From positions 1 to 7,389 of the forward strand of contig JBEEMM010000075.1 in NCBI GenBank assembly GCA_041192685.1: DNA of 7,389 nucleotides, given 5' to 3'. The stretch is from TMED14 sp041192685. Lineage in GTDB: Bacteria; Bacteroidota; Bacteroidia; Flavobacteriales; Schleiferiaceae. Shown here in pieces: positions 1 through 6,181 of the stretch (the stretch's first letter is position 1; each line of letters begins with the position of its first letter). A model generated the notes under the pieces. The model had not been told where the DNA came from and did no database searches. It was given only the letters and a program-made list of their open reading frames with translations. The translations under genes were made by a program, and so were the position numbers.

Positions 1-21
1 AGGGCATAAGGAATCTCTTAT

Positions 22-1125
22 TTAAGGGGTTTTGGGCGCAAACTCGCCCGCGCTAAATTCACTGGGTCGGGCGCGGTGAAAGCGCCTTGATTGGTCGCGA
101 CTGCCTGCGCCACGGCGGACTTCGGCTTGATGTTCCGGGCTCGAATTCAAAAGATCTTGGCAGTCTGAGCTGCAGGTGCCTTCGTGCTCTGCGGCGCAGG
201 TCGGACACTGCAAAAACAGCAGGTTGCAGGCCTTATTGGCGCAGTTGCTGTGCCGGTCCCAGGGGCTTCCGCACTGGTGGCAGTGGGCAATTACGTCGTC
301 GCTCACGCGCTCGCCAAGGCGCTGGTCAAATACAAAATTCACCCCCATAAAGGTGTTGTCGAGGTTCTCGTTAGCAACTTGGCGCACGTAGTCGATAATG
401 CCTCCGTGCAGCTGATTGACGTTTTGAAAGCCGTGGTGCTTGAGGTAGGCCGAGGTTTTTTCGCAGCGGACCCCTCCAGTACAATAAAGCAGTACGGGCG
501 CATCCTCTTTGCCGCGAAGCTTTTGAAGCACCTCGGGAAGTTCCTCTTTAAAGGTGTCGGCTTCAGGCAGAAGCGCTCCCTTAAAATGCCCGACCTCAGA
601 CTCATAATGGTTCCGCATGTCTACTATTATCGCGGACTCATCCTTAGAAAGTTCATTCCATTGAGCGGCACTGAGGTGCCTGCCTACGTTGGTCACGTCG
701 TACTGGTCTTCGCTTAGTCCGTCGGCTACAATCTGGTGGCGGACTTTGATCGCCAGCTTTATGAAGGACTTGCCGTCGTCTTCTATGGCAAACTTGTATT
801 GCATGCTGGCGAATTGGGGCCAGTTGTTCAGGTCGGAGTCAAAGGCCTCCCAGTTATGCTGCGGCACGCTGATTTGGGCGTTAATGCCTTCACGGGCGAC
901 ATAAACCCGTCCTAAAACGCCTAGGGCATCCCATTCTAAAAACAGCTGCTCGCGAAGGGTCTTGGGGTCTTCAAGGCGCACGTAGCGGTAGAACGAAAGG
1001 GTCCGCCGCAGAAAAGGTTCCGCGGCGAGACGGCGCTCTAGCGTGGCGCGGTCATAGATGTTGCTCAATACCAGCTTCGGACGCTTTTTGGGCGAACTGC
1101 GTTGGGATTCCAGACTGTGATCCAT
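22..1125 (-). CDS. trhO: tRNA uridine(34) hydroxylase, rhodanese family (TrhO/YceA-like)
   Basis: TrhO enzymes hydroxylate the wobble uridine U34 of certain tRNAs to 5-hydroxyuridine using O2, the first step to further U34 modifications; they act in the cytoplasm. Numbered from the ATG at 1125, the protein is 367 aa. An N-terminal domain carries the family motifs TLSFYRY, LGRVYVAREGINAQISVP and KSFIKLAIKVRHQIVADGL. A rhodanese domain follows (about 160-255) with VDMRNHYESEVGHFKGA and the active loop CTGGVRCEK, catalytic Cys about residue 215. A Cys-rich tail follows (CHQCG, NCANKAC, CPTC, CSSDC), as in Bacteroidota homologues. A longer reading from an ATG at 1182 would add 19 residues. I prefer 1125 because a -7-like box (GACCTTTG) lies 4 nt before it, the spacing also seen at tyrS. 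About 25 basic residues follow the usual family end and look like an extension. The gene is divergent from tdh. Family assignment is firm; the start is less so. Confidence 0.93.
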   Translation of the reverse strand: MDHSLESQRSSPKKRPKLVLSNIYDRATLERRLAAEPFLRRTLSFYRYVRLEDPKTLREQLFLEWDALGVLGRVYVAREGINAQISVPQHNWEAFDSDLNNWPQFASMQYKFAIEDDGKSFIKLAIKVRHQIVADGLSEDQYDVTNVGRHLSAAQWNELSKDESAIIVDMRNHYESEVGHFKGALLPEADTFKEELPEVLQKLRGKEDAPVLLYCTGGVRCEKTSAYLKHHGFQNVNQLHGGIIDYVRQVANENLDNTFMGVNFVFDQRLGERVSDDVIAHCHQCGSPWDRHSNCANKACNLLFLQCPTCAAEHEGTCSSDCQDLLNSSPEHQAEVRRGAGSRDQSRRFHRARPSEFSAGEFAPKTP

Positions 1126-1129
1126 ACTG

Positions 1130-1137
1130 CAAAGGTC
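1130..1137 (-). promoter_or_regulatory. Candidate -7 promoter box for trhO
   Basis: On the minus strand this reads GACCTTTG, matching the Bacteroidota consensus TAnnTTTG except at the first base. It ends 4 nt before the ATG at 1125, so transcription would begin at or next to the start codon. No clear TTG -33 element lies at the usual distance upstream. Its value is mainly in supporting the ATG at 1125 over the one at 1182. Confidence 0.45.
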
Positions 1138-1198
1138 GTGCACCCGCGCGAGAGTAAAACATCCTTTAGTCGCGGTCCGCATCGTCGCTTTGAGAGCC

Positions 1199-1206
1199 TA
1201 ACTTTG
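1199..1206 (+). promoter_or_regulatory. -7 promoter box (TAACTTTG) for tdh
   Basis: TAACTTTG is a full match to the Bacteroidota housekeeping -7 consensus TAnnTTTG. It ends 5 nt before the tdh ATG at 1212. With the transcription start a few nt past the box, the mRNA would have almost no leader. No Shine-Dalgarno sequence is present, and no convincing TTG -33 element is seen 17-23 nt upstream. Confidence 0.65.
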
Positions 1207-1211
1207 AGCCA

Positions 1212-2132
1212 ATGAACAAGGTTTTGGTACTTGGAGCGGGGGGTCAAATTGGCACCGAACTCGTGGCGGCCCTTCGCGCGGAGCGGGGCTCAGAAAATGT
1301 GTGGGCGGCTGACCTTCGGGCGGATGCCTTAACCCAGCCGGCTGTGGCCCTGGACGCCACCGACGCGGTAGCGGTACGCGCCTTGGTGCAGCGCGAGGGA
1401 ATTCGCGAGGTCTACCAACTCGTGGCCATGCTCAGTGCCACGGGCGAGAAAATGCCCGCCAAGGCCTGGGCCCTCAACATGGACACCCTGTTCATCGTGC
1501 TCGACATGGCCAAAGAGGGCCTGCTCGATCGCGTGTTTTGGCCCTCGTCGATTGCCGCCTTTGGACCGACCACTCCGCGCATTGACACGCCTCAATACAC
1601 CGTCATGGACCCGACCACGGTCTACGGCGTCAGCAAGCTCTCCGGCGAACTCTGGTGCCAGTACTACCGCCAAAAATTCGGTGTGGACGTGCGCTCGCTG
1701 CGCTACCCGGGATTGATTTCGTGGAAGACGCCTCCGGGCGGAGGAACCACCGACTACGCTATTGATATTTTTCATGCGGCTCGACGCGATGGGCGCTACA
1801 CGAGTTTTTTGGGCCCCAATACCCGCTTGCCGATGATGCACATGGAAGACGCCATTCGCGCCACCCTGCAGCTGATGGCGGCTCCCAAGGAGTCGTTGAG
1901 CGTGCATACCAGCTACAACGTGGCAGCGGTGGACTTCAGTCCCGCAGAGCTTGCCGCGGCCATCGCCGCGCGCATGCCGGGCTTCACCATGGACTACCAG
2001 CCGGACTTTCGCCAAGCAATTGCCGACAGCTGGCCGCAGCGCATGGACGATGCAGAGGCTCGCCGCGACTGGGGATGGAGTCCGCGCTACGACCTCGAGG
2101 CCTTGGTCGACGACATGCTTGCCCACATCTAA
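1212..2132 (+). CDS. tdh: L-threonine 3-dehydrogenase, short-chain (SDR) type
   Basis: This family oxidises L-threonine to 2-amino-3-ketobutyrate with NAD+, the first step of threonine breakdown to glycine and acetyl-CoA (the second enzyme, Kbl, is not in this window). The 306-aa protein is full length for the GalE-like SDR form, which is unrelated to the zinc-dependent Tdh of E. coli. It has the Rossmann motif GAGGQIG (8-14), the catalytic Ser region PSSIAAFG (111-118), and Tyr138/Lys142 in YGVSK. Subfamily signatures are RYPGLISWKTPPGGGTTDYA, the block around MMHMEDAIRATLQLM, and SVHTSYNVAAVDFSPAEL. These distinguish it from sugar epimerases. The ATG at 1212 directly precedes the Rossmann strand, and a TAACTTTG box ends 5 nt before it. 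The gene is divergent from trhO and convergent with the lipoprotein gene downstream. A generic NAD-dependent epimerase is the main alternative. Confidence 0.88.
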   Translation: MNKVLVLGAGGQIGTELVAALRAERGSENVWAADLRADALTQPAVALDATDAVAVRALVQREGIREVYQLVAMLSATGEKMPAKAWALNMDTLFIVLDMAKEGLLDRVFWPSSIAAFGPTTPRIDTPQYTVMDPTTVYGVSKLSGELWCQYYRQKFGVDVRSLRYPGLISWKTPPGGGTTDYAIDIFHAARRDGRYTSFLGPNTRLPMMHMEDAIRATLQLMAAPKESLSVHTSYNVAAVDFSPAELAAAIAARMPGFTMDYQPDFRQAIADSWPQRMDDAEARRDWGWSPRYDLEALVDDMLAHI

Positions 2133-2236
2133 TTTTCGGTGGATTCTCAAGGGAATCCGCTGCGCGCCGATTCCGCCAGAAGGAAGAAAGAGCCGCCAAG
2201 CGCATCGCCGCGCTGCTGCGCGAGCTCGGGTTGTAG
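2133..2236 (+). other. Intergenic stretch with an open 3' gene-fragment-like frame
   Basis: This 104-nt gap lies between the convergent tdh and lipoprotein genes. In the frame GGT (2138-2140) to TAG (2234-2236) it is fully open and reads as a charged amphipathic helix ending KEERAAKRIAALLRELGL-stop. That is a typical C-terminal coding tail, loosely like the coiled-coil ends of Uma2-type proteins. There is no start codon with a plausible N-terminus; upstream the frame runs into tdh. The TAG directly abuts the TAA of the lipoprotein gene on the other strand. I read it as a possible remnant of a lost gene, or chance. It also contains a 6-bp inverted repeat (GGATTC/GAATCC, 2141-2158) without a following T tract. 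Confidence 0.3.
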
Positions 2237-3235
2237 TTAGTCGACCAATGGGTAGCGCCCCACCGGGTACACGCGGCGGCGGGTGAACACGAAGTTGTTG
2301 ATTTTACCCCGTTCGTCAAAAAAATAGAGGCGGCAGAACGAGTAGACCGCATTGCTCCCGTCGCGGTTTTGCCAGTCTTCGTAGGTCACGACCAAGGCCA
2401 TTTCGCGGTTGAACCGAAGCATGTTCCACGGAATAACCGTGGTGTATCGAATCAGGTTGTGCTGGTGGTCCTTGGTACGGTGGTCGAGCTTGTCGAGAAC
2501 TTCAGCGCGGCTGAAGATTCCGAACTCGCCCTGGCCATCGTGGTACTCTACCGTGTCGGTCAAGAGTGATTGCTGAACCCGAAGTACGTTACGGTATATT
2601 GCTTCGGTAAAATCCATTGCCTTTTTGGCGGCGGAATCAGAACCAACACGCGTCGCCGAATAAAAGTGAAACCGTTCAGGCCGTCGGCTCGGTGCTATAG
2701 AACGCAGGTTAGCTTGCGGCCACTCGGTTTTAAACATGCCGATTACGGTGAGCTTTCCCTGCGCATTCCACGCGAGCGTAAAAATCATAAAATGGTCAAT
2801 TTCATCGGTTTGCGCAGACTTCCATCGACTGAACACATAGGCCACGTGCGACTGGGATCCTTGGTTGTACACTCCGCGTACGTTAAATGCCTCATAGTCA
2901 ATAGCTCCCATGGAACTTCGCCAAGCTTCAAGTTGGGCAAGGCCTTCGAGCCGGGCCGCGTAGGGAGTTTCAGCAACTGCTGCAAACAGGGAGTCGTTGG
3001 CCACCGCCGCGATGCTGTCCCATTCGGCGTGAGCGAGGTTGGCGACAATGCGCAGGCTTTTTGAGTCGTAGGCGGAATCGGATTCGACCAAAGGTCCTGG
3101 GTAGCTTACAGGGCGCGCGAGGTCAGACCATAAAAAACTCGTCGCTTCCGGTTTAAGCGGGTCCGTGGAAGGATTTTGGCATGAGAAAACAGCCAAAATA
3201 CCGAAAATGAGGATGTTGCGAAGGTCCTTAAGCAC
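2237..3235 (-). CDS. Putative lipoprotein with two tandem NTF2-like domains
   Basis: The 332-aa protein begins with a short charged segment, a hydrophobic stretch ILIFGILAV and FSC (Cys19), a loose lipobox of the kind common in Bacteroidota, so it is probably lipid-anchored in the cell envelope. The rest splits into two similar halves (about 62-171 and 205-320). Each has an R-x-E-x-L-x-x-L segment (residues 95-102 and 243-250) and, further on, a Trp followed exactly 23 residues later by the Lys of a Gly-Lys pair (W138/K161, W288/K311) at the end of beta-rich sequence such as DHFMIFTLAWNAQGKL and VYSFCRLYFFDERGKI. This pattern fits SnoaL/NTF2-like folds, which may bind ligands or simply scaffold. 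No catalytic set is recognised. The start is GTG (3233-3235); no in-frame ATG exists between it and the upstream stop at 3251-3253. A -7-like box lies 4 nt upstream. Function unknown. Confidence 0.75.
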   Translation of the reverse strand: MLKDLRNILIFGILAVFSCQNPSTDPLKPEATSFLWSDLARPVSYPGPLVESDSAYDSKSLRIVANLAHAEWDSIAAVANDSLFAAVAETPYAARLEGLAQLEAWRSSMGAIDYEAFNVRGVYNQGSQSHVAYVFSRWKSAQTDEIDHFMIFTLAWNAQGKLTVIGMFKTEWPQANLRSIAPSRRPERFHFYSATRVGSDSAAKKAMDFTEAIYRNVLRVQQSLLTDTVEYHDGQGEFGIFSRAEVLDKLDHRTKDHQHNLIRYTTVIPWNMLRFNREMALVVTYEDWQNRDGSNAVYSFCRLYFFDERGKINNFVFTRRRVYPVGRYPLVD

Positions 3236-3239
3236 GGCT

Positions 3240-3269
3240 GAAAGTTCGGACTAAAGGTTCAACAAACAA
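3240..3269 (-). promoter_or_regulatory. Candidate promoter for the lipoprotein gene
   Basis: On the minus strand a TTG (3267-3269) is followed after 19 nt by GAACTTTC (3240-3247), which matches TAnnTTTG at four of the six fixed positions. The box ends 4 nt before the GTG start at 3235, the same spacing as at trhO and tyrS. The match is degenerate, so this is tentative, but it supports transcription separate from the alkB unit upstream. Confidence 0.35.
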
Positions 3270-3287
3270 TAACTGCTTTGGCGCAAA

Positions 3288-3854
3288 TTATGCTCTAAAA
3301 GCCTGCCTAAAGGTCAAATTAATGCGTAAACTATTGATTTTTAGTCGTTTTGGAATCGAGTGGGTCCAATTTGTTTGGCTTTCGCTACCCATGAGTAGGA
3401 GGTCGCCGTGGCCCAGCGCGAAGCGATGGGTCCATTTGTCGGCGTCGCGTCGCACGTCAAAATCGCGGGTGGCTCCCAAACTGAGGCTGACGACAAGGGG
3501 GTCGGGGCCAAGCTCGGGCTCGTTGTCTCGATGCCAGCCCATGGAGTCCTGGCCGTCGCGGTACAAGTTGGCCAAAACGGTATTGGTTCTGATTCCGAAA
3601 TCGCTAGCAAAACGGTCGCGAAGGGTTTCGAGTTCAGGGCTCCATCCCTGGCCCTCAAGGCTTCGGTGGGCGTAGGTGTATCGCAGGCCCGAGTCGCCTT
3701 CAAAAAACGTGAGCCGCGGCTCGGGTATTTCGCGGCCGAACATGCGAATGCGTCCCTGGGTCCAGTCGCTGCGCGCTTCGAGCTTGGCGAGCAGTGCGTC
3801 GGCCTCGGCGGCGCTCAGCCAGCCCTTGAGGTGGGTGAACGGAATCACTTCCAC
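3288..3854 (-). CDS. AlkB-like Fe(II)/2-oxoglutarate-dependent dioxygenase
   Basis: AlkB-family enzymes remove alkyl lesions such as 1-methyladenine and 3-methylcytosine from DNA or RNA by oxidative demethylation, using Fe(II), O2 and 2-oxoglutarate. The 188-aa protein is compact, like AlkB proteins of the ALKBH2/ALKBH3-type branch. The key residues are visible: N96-x-Y98 (2-oxoglutarate contacts), the iron ligands H108 and D110 in WHRDNE, the distal iron ligand H165 in TNWTHSIPK, and the family-defining R177-x5-R183 in RINLTFR. PEPRLTFFEG near residue 44 matches the substrate-side region of this branch. The start is GTG at 3854, inside the end of the SDR gene (10-nt overlap); a second GTG at 3848 would give a GTGA stop/start overlap and a protein two residues shorter. 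Either way it should be translated together with the SDR. No Ada-type regulator is present. Confidence 0.9.
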   Translation of the reverse strand: MEVIPFTHLKGWLSAAEADALLAKLEARSDWTQGRIRMFGREIPEPRLTFFEGDSGLRYTYAHRSLEGQGWSPELETLRDRFASDFGIRTNTVLANLYRDGQDSMGWHRDNEPELGPDPLVVSLSLGATRDFDVRRDADKWTHRFALGHGDLLLMGSESQTNWTHSIPKRLKINSLRINLTFRQAFRA

Positions 3855-4831
3855 GCCGAAGCGATCCAGTCGAGGGTTTCTTCAAAAGGCCGAAATGCAA
3901 TACCCCAATTGCGCGCCTTGTCGTTGCGGTATCCGCCCTTGTTGGTTGCGGCGCGGACGCTGTCTTTGGTGAGTTGGGCCGTGGGCCCTCCGAGGGCCTC
4001 AATTAATGCGAGTAAACGCCAGGCCAGTTCATAGGGCCATCGGGCGCGCAGGACCGGGGCGCGGCGCTTCCCGAGGCGGTCGGCCACGCCGCCGTAAAAC
4101 GTTTCAAATGCTTGGTTGCTGCCGCTTAGGATGAAGCGTTCGCCCCAGGAAGGTTGGCGAAGGCCATGAACCACGGCGGCTGCCACGTCACGCACGTCGA
4201 CCCAGCCGGTGCTTCCGCCGGGAACGGCGGGGAGGCCCTTGCTGGCGCTGCGAAGGAGGCGGCTGCTTCCGTCGGCCCAAAAGGGCAGGCCTAGAATTAC
4301 CGAGGGATTCAAAATAAGTACGTTAAGGCCTTCTGCTTCGCCTCGGCGCGCCTGCATTTCGGCGTCAAACTTGCTGCGGGCGTAGGCGTTGAGGCCCTTG
4401 CGCTGCGGATCGGCCGACTCGTCAAGCGGCATTTCGCTGCCCTGAAGCACCGCCACAGACGAAATGTGAATAAGTCCCTTGAGACCGTGGTGCAGGGCCC
4501 CGTTAACCATGTGTTCGACGAGGAGGGGGGTTCCGCGAAGCATCAAGTGCTCGTCTTTTTTGCGAAACGATACTAGGGCCGCGGCGTGCACGGCGTAGTC
4601 GGCGCCTTCAAGGGCGGACTCGACGTCGGTCGGGTCCTCGAGGTCGGCGCGGACCCATTCTACCTCGCTCCAGCGGGCTGCGAAGCCCTGAAACTCCCAG
4701 CTGCGGCGGGCGGATTGGAGGGATGCCGCCGAGCGGTAAAGCCCGCGTACCGGGCCCATTCCAGCCTCGATTAGGGCCAGTACAATTTGGCTACCGACCA
4801 TGCCAGAGGCACCTGTTACTACAATCACCAT
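3845..4831 (-). CDS. Extended SDR: NAD-dependent epimerase/dehydratase family protein
   Basis: The 328-aa protein is an NAD(P)-dependent oxidoreductase of the extended short-chain dehydrogenase class. It has the nucleotide motif TGASGMVG (6-13), the acidic strand end VRADLEDP (60-67), ADYAVHAAALVS (78-89), catalytic Ser in HISSVAV (122-128), and Tyr150/Lys154 in YARSK. WVDVRDVAAAVVHGL (210-224) is typical of the dihydroflavonol reductase/NAD-dependent epimerase branch. The substrate cannot be read from the sequence; the C-terminal region (about 240-328) is the substrate-binding part and carries no recognised signature. The ATG at 4831 places the Rossmann strand at residues 1-6, as expected. 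It is the first gene of a unit with alkB, which it overlaps, and is divergent from tyrS across 41 nt. The unusually close -7 box before its ATG is described separately. Confidence 0.85.
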   Translation of the reverse strand: MVIVVTGASGMVGSQIVLALIEAGMGPVRGLYRSAASLQSARRSWEFQGFAARWSEVEWVRADLEDPTDVESALEGADYAVHAAALVSFRKKDEHLMLRGTPLLVEHMVNGALHHGLKGLIHISSVAVLQGSEMPLDESADPQRKGLNAYARSKFDAEMQARRGEAEGLNVLILNPSVILGLPFWADGSSRLLRSASKGLPAVPGGSTGWVDVRDVAAAVVHGLRQPSWGERFILSGSNQAFETFYGGVADRLGKRRAPVLRARWPYELAWRLLALIEALGGPTAQLTKDSVRAATNKGGYRNDKARNWGIAFRPFEETLDWIASAWK

Positions 4832-4832
4832 T

Positions 4833-4840
4833 CAAAGGTA
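4833..4840 (-). promoter_or_regulatory. -7 promoter box (TACCTTTG) for the SDR-alkB unit
   Basis: On the minus strand this reads TACCTTTG, a full match to TAnnTTTG. It ends only 1 nt before the SDR ATG at 4831, so transcription from it would begin at or inside the start codon. Twenty nt upstream there is TTA rather than TTG. It sits back to back with the tyrS box in a 41-nt divergent region that also contains a 10-bp palindrome, CGCGGCCGCG (4842-4851). Confidence 0.5.
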
Positions 4841-4860
4841 GCGCGGCCGCGGTGACGCCC

Positions 4861-4868
4861 TAACTTTG
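4861..4868 (+). promoter_or_regulatory. -7 promoter box (TAACTTTG) for tyrS
   Basis: TAACTTTG is identical to the box in front of tdh and is a full match to the Bacteroidota TAnnTTTG consensus. It ends 4 nt before the tyrS ATG at 4873, so the mRNA should be leaderless or nearly so. There is therefore no room for a T-box or other leader-based control of this synthetase. No TTG lies at the -33 distance, where the sequence is GC-rich. Confidence 0.65.
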
Positions 4869-4872
4869 CTTC

Positions 4873-6153
4873 ATGACCATGTTTGTCGACGAACTCCGCT
4901 GGCGCCGAATGCTGCACGACAGCATGCCGGGCACCGAAGAATTTTTGAATTCCGGCCCGCAAAAGGCCTACATCGGTTTTGACCCCACCGCAGACTCCCT
5001 GGGTGTTGGCAACCTGGTTCAGGTAATGATGCTCGTGCACCTTCAACGCGCAGGCCACCAGCCCTATGCCCTCGTGGGCGGAGCTACCGGCATGGTCGGC
5101 GATCCCTCGTTCAAGTCGGCTGAGCGCCAGCTGCTCGACATGGACAGCCTGCAGCACAACCTCGCCTGCCAGCGCGAGCAGCTCGAGAAGTTCCTCGACT
5201 TTGGCGGCCCGAACGGAGCCCGCATCGTCAACAACTACGACTGGTTCAAAGAAATGGGCTTCTTGGACTTCATTCGCGACGTGGGCAAGCATATTACGGT
5301 CAACTACATGCTCGCCAAGGATTCCGTCAAAAGCCGCCAGGAGTCGGGCATCAGCTTCACCGAGTTCAGCTACCAACTCATTCAGGGCTACGACTTTTAC
5401 TACCTGTGGAAGCACCACGGAATCCGCCTGCAAATGGGTGGGAGCGACCAGTGGGGCAACATCACGACCGGGACCGAGCTCATCCGCCGCATGGGCGGGG
5501 GCGAGGCCTTCGCGCTGACCACGCCACTCATTAAAAAGGCGGACGGAACCAAGTTTGGCAAGACCGAGGGCGGTAACGTCTGGCTCGACCCCAAGCGCAC
5601 GTCGCCCTACCAGTTCTACCAGTTTTGGCTCAACGCGGCCGACGCCGACGCCGGCAACTACATTCGGATTTTCACGCTCAAGGGCCGCGAAGAAATCGAG
5701 GCCCTGGAGGCCGAACATGCCCAAGCTCCGCACCAGCGGGCCCTGCAAAAGGCACTGGCGGCCGACATTACCCTGCGCGTGCATGGGCTTGCAGCGCTCA
5801 ATCAGGCCCTTTCGGCCAGCGAAATTTTGTTTGGTACGGCCACGGCCGACGCTCTTCGAAGCCTTGACGAGGCCACCCTGCTCGACGTGTTTAGCGGGGT
5901 TCCGCAAATGAAGATTTCGCGCGATGCGCTCTCTTCAGGCCTGGGAATCCTCGACGTGATTGCCCCCGACACGACCCTATTCCCTTCGCGGGGAGAGGCC
6001 AAAAAGCTGTTGGCCGCGGGTGGAGTTTCGCTCAACAAGCACCGGGCTGAGCCGGACCAAACCGTCACCGCCGACGACCTCATCGCTGGGCGCTACCTCG
6101 TGGTGCAGAAGGGCAAGCGGAACTACGCGCTGGTTGTCGCAGGCAACGAGTAA
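4873..6153 (+). CDS. tyrS: Tyrosyl-tRNA synthetase (TyrRS, class I)
   Basis: This enzyme charges tRNA-Tyr with tyrosine via a tyrosyl-adenylate. The 426-aa length is normal for bacterial TyrRS. The catalytic domain shows YIGFDPTADSL (33-43), GGATGMVGDPS (69-79), the tyrosine-pocket segment YQLIQGYD (167-174), QMGGSDQWGN (187-196) and the KMSKS equivalent KFGKT (227-231). An anticodon-binding helical domain follows, then a C-terminal S4 RNA-binding domain (about 365-425, with FPSRGEAKKLLAAGGVSLNK). The one anomaly is at residues 44-47, where the HIGH motif reads GVGN: the first His, which in Bacillus TyrRS (His45) stabilises the activation transition state, is Gly, and the last is Asn. The preceding Thr39 (Thr40 of Bacillus) is retained. 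Everything else looks functional, so I call it an active gene with an unusual catalytic motif. The ATG at 4873 lies 4 nt after a -7 box; Met3 is an alternative start. Confidence 0.96.
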   Translation: MTMFVDELRWRRMLHDSMPGTEEFLNSGPQKAYIGFDPTADSLGVGNLVQVMMLVHLQRAGHQPYALVGGATGMVGDPSFKSAERQLLDMDSLQHNLACQREQLEKFLDFGGPNGARIVNNYDWFKEMGFLDFIRDVGKHITVNYMLAKDSVKSRQESGISFTEFSYQLIQGYDFYYLWKHHGIRLQMGGSDQWGNITTGTELIRRMGGGEAFALTTPLIKKADGTKFGKTEGGNVWLDPKRTSPYQFYQFWLNAADADAGNYIRIFTLKGREEIEALEAEHAQAPHQRALQKALAADITLRVHGLAALNQALSASEILFGTATADALRSLDEATLLDVFSGVPQMKISRDALSSGLGILDVIAPDTTLFPSRGEAKKLLAAGGVSLNKHRAEPDQTVTADDLIAGRYLVVQKGKRNYALVVAGNE

Positions 6154-6181
6154 CTAGTTACTGGCTACTAGTTGCTGGTCA
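6154..6181. repeat. Imperfect 14-bp tandem repeat at the tyrS 3' end
   Basis: CTAGTTACTGGCTA (6154-6167) is followed directly by CTAGTTGCTGGTCA (6168-6181), matching at 11 of 14 positions. With the tyrS stop, the first copy forms the palindrome TAACTAGTTA (6151-6160), and ACTAGT occurs twice, 14 nt apart. The second copy supplies the last codons and the TAG stop of the convergent secreted-protein gene. No stable hairpin plus T tract is present, so it is not a standard terminator. Confidence 0.55.

Noticed and set aside
1126..1182. Longer trhO start at 1182
   Set aside because: The extra 19 residues have no family match, and the -7 box GACCTTTG would lie inside the coding sequence; the ATG at 1125 fits the 4-nt box-to-start spacing. 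The longer form cannot be fully excluded.
1329..2150. 273-aa open frame on the minus strand opposite tdh
   Set aside because: Antisense shadow of tdh with His/Arg/Gly-rich composition and no family resemblance.
2141..2158. Inverted repeat GGATTC/GAATCC as a terminator between tdh and the lipoprotein gene
   Set aside because: Only a 6-bp stem with a 6-nt loop and no T tract after it on either strand.
4842..4851. Palindrome CGCGGCCGCG as an operator between the SDR and tyrS genes
   Set aside because: Short GC-only palindromes are common by chance in GC-rich DNA; there is no second copy and no regulator gene nearby.
4825..5907. 360-aa open frame on the minus strand opposite tyrS
   Set aside because: It is fully antisense to a clearly functional tyrS, has no recognisable domain, and is expected from the strong G/C bias at third codon positions.
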